NCBI RefSeq assembly: GCF_020179835.1
Contig: NZ_JAIUDA010000011.1
Location: 55,200 to 119,199, forward strand
DNA length: 64,000 nucleotides
DNA from: Pantoea sp. alder81
GTDB taxonomy: Bacteria; Pseudomonadota; Gammaproteobacteria; Enterobacterales; Enterobacteriaceae
Direction of reading: 5' to 3'
Shown here one piece after another: positions 43,318 through 52,395 of this stretch; the first letter of the stretch is position 1, and each line of letters starts with the position of its first letter. The notes under the pieces were generated by a model. That model saw nothing but the letters and a program-made list of their open reading frames with translations. It was not told where the DNA came from and made no database searches. Position numbers and translations under genes: made by a program.

Positions 43318-44157
43318 TCAATTTTTTACCCAGCGCTTGTATTCATCCTGCCAGTCTGGATGCCAACGGGATAAAGCAGGCCTGTTTTCAGTCATATCTT
43401 GCATGGACCATGAAATGCGCTTTTTATCAAGCTCAGAAGTAACGGCGTTATCAGGACAAATGATATAGAAATCACCTGCCCTAAAATGCTCAATGAAATA
43501 ATCTACCACCTGACTTGTAGTCCACGCCTCGGGAGGCTTACTACTGGTAAATTCATCCATTCCAGGAAAGTTCATATCTGTCCAGGTGTATCCTGGGACC
43601 AGAAGATGTGCTGTAATTCGTCCTGAAGTCGATTTGAGAAGCTCATGAGAAAGTTGTTCTGTAAGGACTTTCATCGCAGCCTTTCCTGCACTGTAGGCCG
43701 CATTACCCGGTGGTGTTGTGATCCCCTCTTTCGAACCAAGATTGACTACGGCAGCAGGAACTTCAGAAGCTATCATAAGAGGTACGAAAAGGTGCTGAAC
43801 TGTGACAGCTGACAGCAGATTAGCTTCTAAATTCTTCCTCCATTTAACTGGAGAATCCCACGGCCCACCTCCTTCCTTAATTCCAGCATTATTAATAACC
43901 ATCGCGACTTCGCCAAATTTTTCAATAGTCACATCACGAAGGCGCGTCAAATCATCGACACTGGTTACATCACCTATAACAACGCAATGTTCAGTATCTA
44001 ATGATGAAGCCAGTGAATTTAAAGCTACGCTGTCACGGTCAAACAACGCGAGACGCATCCCTTCAAGACTGAGACGACGAGCCAGTGCAGCGCCAATCCC
44101 TTTTGCCGCACCTGTGATAACGGCCACGCGACCTGAAGCAATGATTGAATCTGTCAT
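43318..44157 (-). CDS. SDR family oxidoreductase
   Basis: A 279-residue classical short-chain dehydrogenase. Cofactor motif TGAAKGIG is at about residues 16-23, NNAG at about 89, and the catalytic YSAGK at about 155-159 (Tyr-x-x-x-Lys). A C-terminal WHPDWQDEYKRW extension is unusual but without known role. Its ATG overlaps the MFS stop, and it precedes the dienelactone hydrolase, so the three form an operon for handling an unidentified small molecule. Confidence 0.85.
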   Translation of the reverse strand: MTDSIIASGRVAVITGAAKGIGAALARRLSLEGMRLALFDRDSVALNSLASSLDTEHCVVIGDVTSVDDLTRLRDVTIEKFGEVAMVINNAGIKEGGGPWDSPVKWRKNLEANLLSAVTVQHLFVPLMIASEVPAAVVNLGSKEGITTPPGNAAYSAGKAAMKVLTEQLSHELLKSTSGRITAHLLVPGYTWTDMNFPGMDEFTSSKPPEAWTTSQVVDYFIEHFRAGDFYIICPDNAVTSELDKKRISWSMQDMTENRPALSRWHPDWQDEYKRWVKN

Positions 44158-45356
44158 TTTTGACTCCTTCTGTTATTTAGAACGGATAACCACATAAGCA
44201 AGATCGCAATCGCAGAAAAGATAACTCCAACCCAACCTGTAGAAATCCATGATCCTCCAGAGGAAATCACCAATCCTCCAAAGGCTGCACCAATAGCATT
44301 AGAAATGTTAAATGCACTATGTGTCAGTGAAGATGCGAGTGTTTGAGCTTCACCTGCGATGTTCATCATGTGTGACTGCAAAGCGGGAACAAGGGCAAAG
44401 CCATTTCCAAGCAGAAAAATTATAATAAGCGCGGGGAGTTTGAGCTCAGCAAAAAGAGAAAAAAGGGCCAACATTATGAGGTTCCAGCAGAGCATTGCAA
44501 ATATAGAAGGAATCAATGCCTTATCTGCAAGACGACCTCCGATGACATTTCCTGTCACCATCCCAACTCCCCACAAAACCAATATCCACGGGATATAGCT
44601 AAGCGGAAATCCGGTTATTTCCGTAAGTGCTGGTGTTATAAAGCTGTATACCGCGAACATCCCTGCAAAGCCAACCGATGCGACACCAAATGTTATAAGG
44701 ATCTGAGGACTACGCAACGCACCAAGTTCTTTCAATGGTGTAGAGTTCTCATTGGCGGCTATCGAAGGAACAAAGAAAATCACCATGATTGCTGTAAGTA
44801 CAATACCTGCTGCTACGATAAAAAAGGAACTTCGCCAGCCCATAGTCTGACCCACCCATGTAACTAAGGGTACACCTGCCACATTAGCGATCGCGAGTCC
44901 AAGCATGACATAACCGATATAGCGAGCTTTAAGACTGGGGGATACCATTGATGCTGCAACAAGAGCAGCGACACCATACCAGGCGCCATGTGGGAGACCG
45001 GAGACAAAACGTGCAACCATCAGTGAAGAATAATTCCACGCTGTAGCGCTCAGTCCATATCCCAATAGAGCAATTGCCAGTAGCAGCAAAAGAAGATGTT
45101 TACGCGGCCATTTAGCGCATAAGATAGCTATTGCAGGAGCACCTATTACTACTCCGGCCGCATAAGCTGAGATATAACCTCCCGCAGAAGGAACAGACAC
45201 ACCAGTTCCTTTTGCCAGGTCTGGTAAGAGGCTCATAGGAGAAAATTCGCCAGTTCCTATACATAATCCGCCGGCCCCCAATGCAAGCATCGCTGGCAAA
45301 AGCGATTTAGGCTGACTGGCCTTCTCTTGCTCTATAGTGAATGTGTCATTGGACAT
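44154..45356 (-). CDS. MFS transporter, drug/sugar efflux (AraJ/YdhP-like)
   Basis: A 400-residue major facilitator with 12 hydrophobic segments and the AraJ/YdhP-like N-terminal motif (GTGEFSPMSLLPDLA). I start it at 45356, where GGGAG precedes the ATG, rather than at 45434. Likely an exporter of the H+-antiporter drug efflux type. It begins an operon with the SDR and dienelactone hydrolase genes, which suggests export of a compound those enzymes also modify. Confidence 0.82.
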   Translation of the reverse strand: MSNDTFTIEQEKASQPKSLLPAMLALGAGGLCIGTGEFSPMSLLPDLAKGTGVSVPSAGGYISAYAAGVVIGAPAIAILCAKWPRKHLLLLLLAIALLGYGLSATAWNYSSLMVARFVSGLPHGAWYGVAALVAASMVSPSLKARYIGYVMLGLAIANVAGVPLVTWVGQTMGWRSSFFIVAAGIVLTAIMVIFFVPSIAANENSTPLKELGALRSPQILITFGVASVGFAGMFAVYSFITPALTEITGFPLSYIPWILVLWGVGMVTGNVIGGRLADKALIPSIFAMLCWNLIMLALFSLFAELKLPALIIIFLLGNGFALVPALQSHMMNIAGEAQTLASSLTHSAFNISNAIGAAFGGLVISSGGSWISTGWVGVIFSAIAILLMWLSVLNNRRSQK

Positions 45357-45567
45357 AAAATAACTCCCAAGTGAAACGCATAGCCTCATAAGCACAAAAA
45401 GAACTGCCGGGTGGGGCCAGCAGCTCCCAGCCAAAGTTGGCTGTTGTGTCGAATTCAGCCCCTATTCAGGGGACGACAATGCAGTGGAATTGTTGAAAGG
45501 CAATACACTATAAACGAGATATTGATCAAGTTTGATTAGCTTTACGGCATGCTTCATTGAATTTTAA

Positions 45568-46701
45568 TCAACGATAGGGGTTTGATGTCGGTGAACGTAA
45601 CGTTATTAACGTTATTTCAGAGCTCTGGCCAATACGTAAAGGGAACCCGTTCCAAATCCCAGTTCCGTTGCTCACATAAAGTGACATTCCATTCACAGAA
45701 TAGAGACCGGATACAAAACCATTGTTCGCAGGGCGTGCAAGAATATCGAGGCCAGTAATCATCCCACCGTGAGTATGACCAGACAGCTGTAGTCCTACAT
45801 CTTTTGCTGCATTCTCATTGGCATTTCCAGGACGATGATCCAACAGTAATATGGGCATATTTTTGGGGATACCTTGTAAAGCTCCTGTGATAGAAGGACC
45901 GACCTGCCCATACTGAGTGGCGGCCTCATCATTCACTCCAGCGAGAACCAAAGAAGAACCGTCCTTGTGAAGAATGACATGTTTATTTAAAAGGAAATTT
46001 ATCCCCATATGTTGATATTCCTTTATCAAATCAGGTGCATTAAAGTAATACTCATGATTTCCTGTTATTGCCCATATTCCATACTTAGCATGAAGACTTG
46101 CTAACGGAGAAACATCTTCACGGCGGGCTTCAACTGTGCCATCAGCCATGTCGCCTGTAAGTGTGATCAAATCAGCGTTAAGCTTGTTTGTGCGATCGAC
46201 AACTGAAGTAATCCAATGACGAGACAACAGACGACTTGCGTGCAAATCTGTAAGCTGCACGACAGTAAAGCCATCAAATGCTGGAGGAAGGTTTTTAACT
46301 GTTATCTCAAGCCTTTTTACTTCTGGAACCTTAATCCCCCCCCAAATCCCCATGGCTGAAAAAATGCACCCAACTGTAAGCGCAACAACCTTCAACGGTT
46401 GAAGGTCTGTAAAATGACGACGCATAAAAACTTTTAGCAAAAACTGAACAAAATCAATTATCAGGAGAAATAATGCAAAGAAAATTGTGGCGCCAAAAAA
46501 CCAGCCTATCAGGATCATTAATGGGTATGGAAGTTCAGGAGAAAACATACTGCCGTACACAAATCGGCTTATCAGATGAAATTCACAACCTGCTATCACG
46601 ACTAATGATATAAAGATTTTTAATGACAAAGGTCTTTTGAGAGGAAAAACAAATCGGAAACAAACATATAATGCTGGTAATAATATCCATAAATGAAACA
46701 C
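45568..46701 (-). CDS. Membrane-anchored metallophosphoesterase (YkuE/YaeI-like)
   Basis: A 377-residue protein with about four N-terminal membrane segments (residues 1-125). The following calcineurin-like phosphoesterase domain shows all five motifs: QLTDLHAS, LTGDMADG, GNHEYY, LDHRPG and LSGHTHGG. Related proteins act on phospholipid or nucleotide phosphates at the membrane. It lies alone, 133 bases or more from the neighbouring genes, so context gives no further clue. Confidence 0.85.
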   Translation of the reverse strand: MFHLWILLPALYVCFRFVFPLKRPLSLKIFISLVVIAGCEFHLISRFVYGSMFSPELPYPLMILIGWFFGATIFFALFLLIIDFVQFLLKVFMRRHFTDLQPLKVVALTVGCIFSAMGIWGGIKVPEVKRLEITVKNLPPAFDGFTVVQLTDLHASRLLSRHWITSVVDRTNKLNADLITLTGDMADGTVEARREDVSPLASLHAKYGIWAITGNHEYYFNAPDLIKEYQHMGINFLLNKHVILHKDGSSLVLAGVNDEAATQYGQVGPSITGALQGIPKNMPILLLDHRPGNANENAAKDVGLQLSGHTHGGMITGLDILARPANNGFVSGLYSVNGMSLYVSNGTGIWNGFPLRIGQSSEITLITLRSPTSNPYR

Positions 46702-46934
46702 GATAAGGCCCCCATAGAACCGTCACTCTAAACAAAGAAGCAATATTAACATTGCAAATATAAAACCTTGTTTAGTATATTTTCACGAAGCAATGAATTT
46801 AACTCATTAATGTAAATATTATGAACTCTGCAACTTAAAATTCCTGTTAATTTATTCATTGATGTATGTAATTCAACTAATCAATGTAATTGTCACTTCA
46901 GATTATAATAAGAATTAACAATAAACAGTAAAGA

Positions 46935-46977
46935 TTGGAAGTGTTTTTTGAATACCTTCCAACCTTCCAAAAGTTGG
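46935..46977. promoter_or_regulatory. Repeats just upstream of an MFS gene
   Basis: TTGGAAG at 46935-46941 faces two copies of CTTCCAA at 46956-46962 and 46964-46970. The second overlaps CCAAC...GTTGG at 46959-46977. These occupy the place where the ribosome-binding site of the 46985 gene should be, so they may form a leader hairpin that controls translation, or be an operator. Confidence 0.4.
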
Positions 46978-46984
46978 TTTCTTA

Positions 46985-48214
46985 ATGGATTCGAAAATCA
47001 CTGAAAGTCAGGTTAAACGAGCTCTTCTGGCGTCTATGACGTCGTTGTATTTTAATGGAGTGATTTTTTCAACATGGGGAGTAAAAATACCCATTGTAAA
47101 GGATAAGTTTTATTTATCAGATAATACTCTATCTCTATTGCTGGCAGCTGTAGCCATCGGGGGGATTGTCGCATTATCCGCAGCATCGAAAATAATCACA
47201 AGAACAGGAAGCCGAACCGGAGCAACGCTAAGCGGAATTGTGATGGCTATATGTGCATCATTTATACTAGTCGTGCCGCAATTCCCTCAACTACTGATAT
47301 TGATGATCCTTTTTGGCGTCTTTGCTGCAGTCAATGACATCACAGTCAACACACAAGTTGCACTTCTGGAACGAAGTACTGGACGGTCGCTAATTGGGGC
47401 TTTACATGCAAGTTTCAGCGCAGGGGGGCTTACTGGGGCACTGCTTGCCAGCAATTGGACAATAACGGGTCTAGCTGAAGTAATAAATTTCTACTCAATC
47501 TCTGTAGCAGGGATAGTAGCTTTAGTGATATCCAGTAAATATATGATTTCACTAAAAGTCGAAAACCTATCAGACGAAAACAATAGATCATTAATTTTTG
47601 AAAAGAAAACAAGTGCGAAAACTATAGCTAAAAAAAGACTTATAGTTATAGGATCACTGGCATTTGCTGCCTTAGTTATTGAAGGTGCCTTTTATGATTG
47701 GTCGGCTATATATATGCGTGATGTCATCAAAGCCCCTGAAAACTGGGTAGGCTATGGCTACGCAGCATTTTCAATAGGTTTGGTTGTGGGACGCCTCAGT
47801 GGGGACTGGCTTCGGGAACGCTTTGCCCATCAATCTATAATAATTATGGGTTGGATGATAGCATCTACAGGAATAGCTATTGCGCTGTTTATCAGTACTC
47901 CAACACCAGCAGTTTTAGGTTTTCTCCTTACAGGGATCGGGATATCAAATATTCTACCTTTACTGTTCTCTACCTCAGCAAAGTTAGCAACTAATTCGGG
48001 CATGCTGGCTTCGGAAGGGCTCGCTGTTACGACACGTATCGCTTACGTTGGTCTTCTGGCTGGTCCTTTAATCATTGGTCCCGTAGCTAAAGTCATTGGG
48101 TTAAGGAACTCAATGCTTACGTTGGGCCTTGCTCTCGCTCTAGCCTGCGCGGGGTGGTTGTTCTTAAGCAGACGTACGAAAGGGCTTCCATGGGTAGTTA
48201 AAGGCAACGAATGA
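46985..48214 (+). CDS. MFS transporter (YbjJ-like)
   Basis: A 409-residue major facilitator with 12 hydrophobic segments. The N-terminus (LYFNGVIFSTWGVKIPIVKD) and the DITVNTQVALLER segment resemble YbjJ-type carriers. Substrate unknown. No clear ribosome-binding site precedes the ATG; the upstream repeats take that place. It lies alone between two unrelated genes. Confidence 0.8.
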   Translation: MDSKITESQVKRALLASMTSLYFNGVIFSTWGVKIPIVKDKFYLSDNTLSLLLAAVAIGGIVALSAASKIITRTGSRTGATLSGIVMAICASFILVVPQFPQLLILMILFGVFAAVNDITVNTQVALLERSTGRSLIGALHASFSAGGLTGALLASNWTITGLAEVINFYSISVAGIVALVISSKYMISLKVENLSDENNRSLIFEKKTSAKTIAKKRLIVIGSLAFAALVIEGAFYDWSAIYMRDVIKAPENWVGYGYAAFSIGLVVGRLSGDWLRERFAHQSIIIMGWMIASTGIAIALFISTPTPAVLGFLLTGIGISNILPLLFSTSAKLATNSGMLASEGLAVTTRIAYVGLLAGPLIIGPVAKVIGLRNSMLTLGLALALACAGWLFLSRRTKGLPWVVKGNE

Positions 48215-48533
48215 TGCACATTGATATAACTTGGTAAAACTACGTCTAAGAATAAATAGACGTTTAAAGCTCAGCTGAGCTTTGCATTAGGCTTCTTCAC
48301 CATATGCAATTCGGTTCATAAAAAAACCTCCGATAACAAGAGCATTATTGAGTGTTATTCAATACTCAATTGAATTTCCCTATCAAATTAATAATACATA
48401 CGATATATAAAGATCGTGTTCACAGTTTCGGTAATTACAGCGCATCACCGATTTACTAAAACACAACATATATTACAATGATTATTAATCAATAAATAAA
48501 ATTCATCGCCACATTAAAAAAGAGGTGTTAATT
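48215..48533. other. Gap with two inverted repeats upstream of the lactonase gene
   Basis: No gene. AAAGCTCAGCTGAGCTTT at 48266-48283 is a perfect palindrome and probably ends the MFS transcript. ATTGAGT/ACTCAAT at 48347-48370 with a 10-base spacer is a candidate operator or hairpin for the downstream lactonase. Confidence 0.45.
48347..48370. promoter_or_regulatory. Inverted repeat, candidate operator of the lactonase gene
   Basis: Seven-base arms ATTGAGT and ACTCAAT, 164 bases before the lactonase start, in an AT-rich promoter-like stretch. A related pair of ATTGAAT arms is present at 56298-56314. Confidence 0.4.
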
Positions 48534-49322
48534 ATGGAGAAGCGTCTTTATCTTTTTCAAGGTGGAACATTGCATTGTAAAGAGCACCATGTAAAAATGC
48601 ATCAAGGCATCGACAATAATTACGCAATCCCAGTACCTTTTTATCTCTTAACACATCCATCTGGTCACACTCTAATTGATGGAGGTATACCACCAGAGGT
48701 AGCAGTTGATGCTGCATCATACTGGGGAGATGTAATTAATACATACCGACCTGAAGTGAGTGAAGATGATAGTTGCTTGGCTCAACTGATAAAATTGGGA
48801 ATTGATCTGCAGGATATAAAATTTATCGTTCAGACTCACCTCCATCTGGACCATACGGGTGCTATCGGGCGCTTCCCAAATGCAACGCATATCGTTCAAC
48901 GGAAAGAGTATGAGTACTCTCAAGCTCCAGATTGGTACTCGGCCGGTTCATATATTAAATCAGATATTGATAAAGCCGGTCAGACTTGGTTTTTTCTTGA
49001 TGGGAACAGTAACGATTACTACGACATTTATGGCGATGGATCCTTGTTGACCGTTTACACACCTGGTCATTCGCCGGGGCATCAGTCAATTTTGGTAAGT
49101 CTTCCCTCAGGTCAAAAGGTGATCATTGCAGCTGACGCTGTATATACATTAGATCATTGGAATGAAAAATCTCTGCCAGGTTTCCTCGATTCGGCTACAG
49201 ATTCCGTCAGGTCAGTAAAGAAATTAAGAATACTTTGCGAAGAAACTAATGCATTGCTAATAACTGGCCATGATCCAGATACCTGGCCGACCTTACGACA
49301 CTCTCCAGAATATTATTCATGA
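48534..49322 (+). CDS. N-acyl homoserine lactonase family protein (AttM/AhlD-like MBL fold)
   Basis: A 262-residue metallo-beta-lactamase-fold hydrolase. Metal ligands are all present: His102, His104, Asp106 and His107 in HLHLDH, His179 in TPGHSPGH, Asp201 in AADAVY and His246 in TGHDPDT. Length and spacing fit AHL lactonases of the AttM/AhlD group, which open the lactone ring of acyl-homoserine-lactone signals and so silence quorum sensing; related lactonases act on gamma-butyrolactone. The ATG at 48534 has AGAGG 8 bases upstream, better than a GTG nine bases earlier. A strong terminator follows. Confidence 0.8.
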   Translation: MEKRLYLFQGGTLHCKEHHVKMHQGIDNNYAIPVPFYLLTHPSGHTLIDGGIPPEVAVDAASYWGDVINTYRPEVSEDDSCLAQLIKLGIDLQDIKFIVQTHLHLDHTGAIGRFPNATHIVQRKEYEYSQAPDWYSAGSYIKSDIDKAGQTWFFLDGNSNDYYDIYGDGSLLTVYTPGHSPGHQSILVSLPSGQKVIIAADAVYTLDHWNEKSLPGFLDSATDSVRSVKKLRILCEETNALLITGHDPDTWPTLRHSPEYYS

Positions 49323-49326
49323 CAAG

Positions 49327-49354
49327 AAAGGCATTTCATATGAAATGCCTTTTT
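49327..49354. terminator. Bidirectional terminator
   Basis: Perfect 12-base arms AAAGGCATTTCA/TGAAATGCCTTT with T run on the plus strand and A run before it, between two convergent genes, so it can stop both. Confidence 0.85.
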
Positions 49355-49362
49355 AATTAAGT

Positions 49363-50220
49363 TTAACGTTTTACTGCATCAATCTTGAGCATTCTCGCTA
49401 TAACCTTATCCAACTCATCCTGTTCAAAAATGACTTTCCAGTCAGGCTGAATTATTTTCTCACGACCATATTCCATAGCGATCATACAGGCATCGGAGAA
49501 AGGATTAGTTGAACGAAACGCAACAGCCAACGCTATTTGTATGTGTCCATAGAGCATTGCACGGGCGGCTTCAAGAGGAACTCCACTGTGTTTAACCGTT
49601 TCATCAAGCGCTTCCTTCATGAAAGCACCGGCCATACAGGCCACGGTTTCAACAAGAGTTGGTTCAAGATACGCAAGCTGAATGACGGTAACCCAATGCA
49701 CTTCATTGACCGGACCATACATGACCTTGATAACTTCGCTCAGTGACTCTTTTTGCTCAGCAGAGCCCCCTTCAAAAGATGCAGCGATGTGCTGAAGTGC
49801 AGCAACTCCACCGAATGCATCCTGGTGCTCTTCCTTCGTGTAACGCTCAAGGAATACAGATGGATGGCATGGATGGGCAACAGCATATTGAATGTCATTA
49901 CGCTGCGAGATCAAACCTGCATAAGCAGCCGCAGGATCCAGCGTCAGCAGCACAGCACCCTCTTTCATCTGAGGCACAACGCTTTCGGATACTTTCCCGA
50001 GAACGATATCAGGTACTGCAAGGATAACCACGTCGCTTTTAACAACTACACTCGCTGCATCTGATAATTCGCGCCCCTGTTCGGATACGAGTTGTTGTGC
50101 AACAGGAGAGTTTTCGCAGTAGAAAACGTGGTAAGCACTTTTCTGCAGATTGGCAGAAATTCGCATACCCATTTTTCCACCGGCACCAATAATAGTAACG
50201 GTTTGATATTTTCTGGCCAT
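49363..50220 (-). CDS. NAD-binding oxidoreductase/oxidoisomerase, ApnO-like (phosphogluconate dehydrogenase C-terminal domain family)
   Basis: A 285-residue protein with an N-terminal Rossmann motif TIIGAGGKMG (about residues 8-17) and an HPCHPSVF segment at about 111-118. Its all-helical C-terminal domain resembles the family I recall as PGDH_C, which includes D-apionate oxidoisomerase ApnO. That enzyme turns a branched sugar acid into a 3-oxo acid. Here the substrate is unknown; the family is not simple 6-phosphogluconate dehydrogenase. AAGGGG precedes the ATG at 50220. It follows the kinase gene by 39 bases on the same strand, so the two products probably act in one pathway. Confidence 0.7.
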   Translation of the reverse strand: MARKYQTVTIIGAGGKMGMRISANLQKSAYHVFYCENSPVAQQLVSEQGRELSDAASVVVKSDVVILAVPDIVLGKVSESVVPQMKEGAVLLTLDPAAAYAGLISQRNDIQYAVAHPCHPSVFLERYTKEEHQDAFGGVAALQHIAASFEGGSAEQKESLSEVIKVMYGPVNEVHWVTVIQLAYLEPTLVETVACMAGAFMKEALDETVKHSGVPLEAARAMLYGHIQIALAVAFRSTNPFSDACMIAMEYGREKIIQPDWKVIFEQDELDKVIARMLKIDAVKR

Positions 50221-50259
50221 AACAATCCCCTTCAATTCAATCTTCTAAAAGCTTCAGAT

Positions 50260-52005
50260 TCAGGCTTCCTGAACCTGTGGAGCTTGCGACTCAATCATCT
50301 GGCCAATTCGGTTTACGATCAGAGAGAGCGAAACGGCACCAGCATCAGGCGTACCTAAACTTTTTTCAGCAAGTGGTCGCGCACGCCCCATTTTTGGTAA
50401 AAGATTTGCAGTGGCACCCGCTGCGTCACTGGCAACTATTGAAGAAATTCTCCAGGCATCATTTAACGGCTTCTGCTGCTGAACCTGCTCGCACAAGGCT
50501 TCACTGAACGGAACGAGAACATCAACAAGGGTTTTATCTCCTACCTTGGCCTTACCAAAATGCATGATTCCTTCTTTCGCTTTTTTGATACCCTCAGCTA
50601 CTCGATGCGCATCAGGTACCAGAGAATCGCCGATAGTCGAAGCGATTGAATTTAATGCAACGCCCCAAATAGCCCCCGAGGTTCCCCCCGCTTTATCGGC
50701 CCACTCATCAGCAGCTCGTCCCAGCAACGTTCCTGCGCCAGCGCCTTTGTCTAACATCTCACGCGCCTTCTCTACTGCAGCCCTTGAACCACGCTCCATC
50801 CCGATCCCATGGTCACCATCACCAGCAACCGCATCAATATGCCCCAGGTACTCACAGTTTGTTTTGATTGTCGAATGGATAGCTTCAAGAATATTAAAAA
50901 TGCACGCGGCACTTTTACGGGATGCCGGTGATGCATCAGGAATGATTTCCTGCGGCTCAATTTGAACCTCATCAGGGCTCAGAACAGGTGCAGGTTCAAC
51001 GCTTCCTTTCCTGAACGCAGGAGCATTAGCTGGCTGTTTCCAGAATTTTTCCAGATCATCGTCCAGCCACATGATGGTCAGAGATGCACCAGCCATGTTG
51101 AAGCTGGTGACAAACTCGCCCACTTCGGGCTCGATAACAGTAACGCCCCTTTCAGTCAGAAGTTTTGCGACCTTACGGTAAACAACAAACAGTTCTTCAT
51201 ATTTTACAGAGCCCAGACCGTTTAAAATCACGGTCGCCTTTGCCCCCTGATTAACGCTGACTCCCACCGGTATTTCTGACATCAGACGGTCGATGAACAA
51301 CTCGGCAAGATCATCCGCCAGTGGAATATCTGATTCGCTGATTCCGGGTTCACCGTGAATACCAAGCCCAATAGCCATGCGATTTTCAGGAACGGAGAAT
51401 AACGGTTCAGTCGCACCAGGCAGGGTGCATCCTGCAAATGCGACACCTAACGTTCGGGTACATGAATTAGCTTTCTTAGCAAAAGCGACAACTTCATCAA
51501 GTGAATAACCCGCGTCAGCAGCTGCACAGGCAACTTTAAAGACCGTCAAATCTCCTGCAACACCACGGCGTTTTTCAATCTCATCTACTGAAGCGCTTGA
51601 AATATCATCAGTTACGAGAACAATCTCGCAGGGAATTCCTTCAGCGCGAAGTTTCTCGCGAGCCTGGCCAAAATGCAGTACATCACCAGCGTAGTTGCCA
51701 AATGCAAGCACCACGCCCCCACCTTTGTTTGCCGCTTTTGAAACGTTATAAATTTGCTGGGCCGAAGGTGAAGCGAAGAGGTTACCCATCGCAGCGCCGT
51801 GAGCCATTCCCTGCCCTACGAGACCCGCAAAGGCTGGATAGTGGCCAGACCCTCCTCCGATAATAACGACAACGGTTCCATCTGCTGTCTTGGTATTGCG
51901 TACCACGCCACCTGAAACCTGGCGGAGCTTCTCCGAATTGGCGGCAACAATGCCTTCCGTCAGCTCTTTTGCGAAGTCTGATGGGTCATTAAATAGGTAG
52001 GTCAT
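50260..52005 (-). CDS. Dihydroxyacetone kinase family protein, fused DhaK-DhaL (copy 1)
   Basis: A 581-residue kinase. The N-terminal DhaK domain has GGGSGHYPAFAGLVG and the covalent substrate His in GLGIHGEPG (about residue 222). The C-terminal DhaL domain, from about 370, has the Mg-ATP site AGDGDHGIGMERG. Fused kinases use ATP on dihydroxyacetone or related ketoses; homologues serve as D- or L-erythrulose kinases. TGGAG precedes the ATG at 52005. It heads a two-gene operon with the ApnO-like gene. The RpiB isomerase, transaldolase and transketolase nearby point to a ketotetrose substrate, as inference. Confidence 0.85.
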   Translation of the reverse strand: MTYLFNDPSDFAKELTEGIVAANSEKLRQVSGGVVRNTKTADGTVVVIIGGGSGHYPAFAGLVGQGMAHGAAMGNLFASPSAQQIYNVSKAANKGGGVVLAFGNYAGDVLHFGQAREKLRAEGIPCEIVLVTDDISSASVDEIEKRRGVAGDLTVFKVACAAADAGYSLDEVVAFAKKANSCTRTLGVAFAGCTLPGATEPLFSVPENRMAIGLGIHGEPGISESDIPLADDLAELFIDRLMSEIPVGVSVNQGAKATVILNGLGSVKYEELFVVYRKVAKLLTERGVTVIEPEVGEFVTSFNMAGASLTIMWLDDDLEKFWKQPANAPAFRKGSVEPAPVLSPDEVQIEPQEIIPDASPASRKSAACIFNILEAIHSTIKTNCEYLGHIDAVAGDGDHGIGMERGSRAAVEKAREMLDKGAGAGTLLGRAADEWADKAGGTSGAIWGVALNSIASTIGDSLVPDAHRVAEGIKKAKEGIMHFGKAKVGDKTLVDVLVPFSEALCEQVQQQKPLNDAWRISSIVASDAAGATANLLPKMGRARPLAEKSLGTPDAGAVSLSLIVNRIGQMIESQAPQVQEA

Positions 52006-52395
52006 TTGACGCTCCAATGATTAATGTTTTACTCATATGAACACTAACCAAACATTTGTTGCGTTAAAATCACCTCAACTCAGAAATGTGACGTTCATCA
52101 ATCTATATATTTTCCCCAATAAATATCATCTGTTACGGTGATTCAGCTTTATTGTTGTTACTGTAAATGCAACAAAACGTTATAAATAGGATGTAACATA
52201 AGAACAACACATGTTCATTAGATTTATCTCAACGTGGCGTTAAATTCTATTCAAGAATAAAAGCTGATTTTTTAGTTCCTATCCACATTTAGGGTTGAAC
52301 TCTGTATTCCACACATGAATTAAAAAATTTTTCCTGTTCGATTTTCAGCCCGTTTTTGATTCGGTAAATCACAAGGTTTCGATTGGAGGTTTGAA
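52006..52395. other. Divergent control region between kinase 1 and HAD gene
   Basis: 390 AT-rich bases without a gene. TCATATGAACACT at 52033-52045 is shared with the rpiB promoter region (56590-56602), and an ATGTTCAT variant occurs at 52211-52218. It should hold promoters for both flanking genes. Confidence 0.5.
52033..52045. promoter_or_regulatory. Shared operator candidate, kinase-1 promoter
   Basis: TCATATGAACACT, identical over 13 bases to 56590-56602; a palindromic core CATATG flanked by GAAC. It lies 28 bases before the start of the kinase gene, a repressor-like position. Confidence 0.55.
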
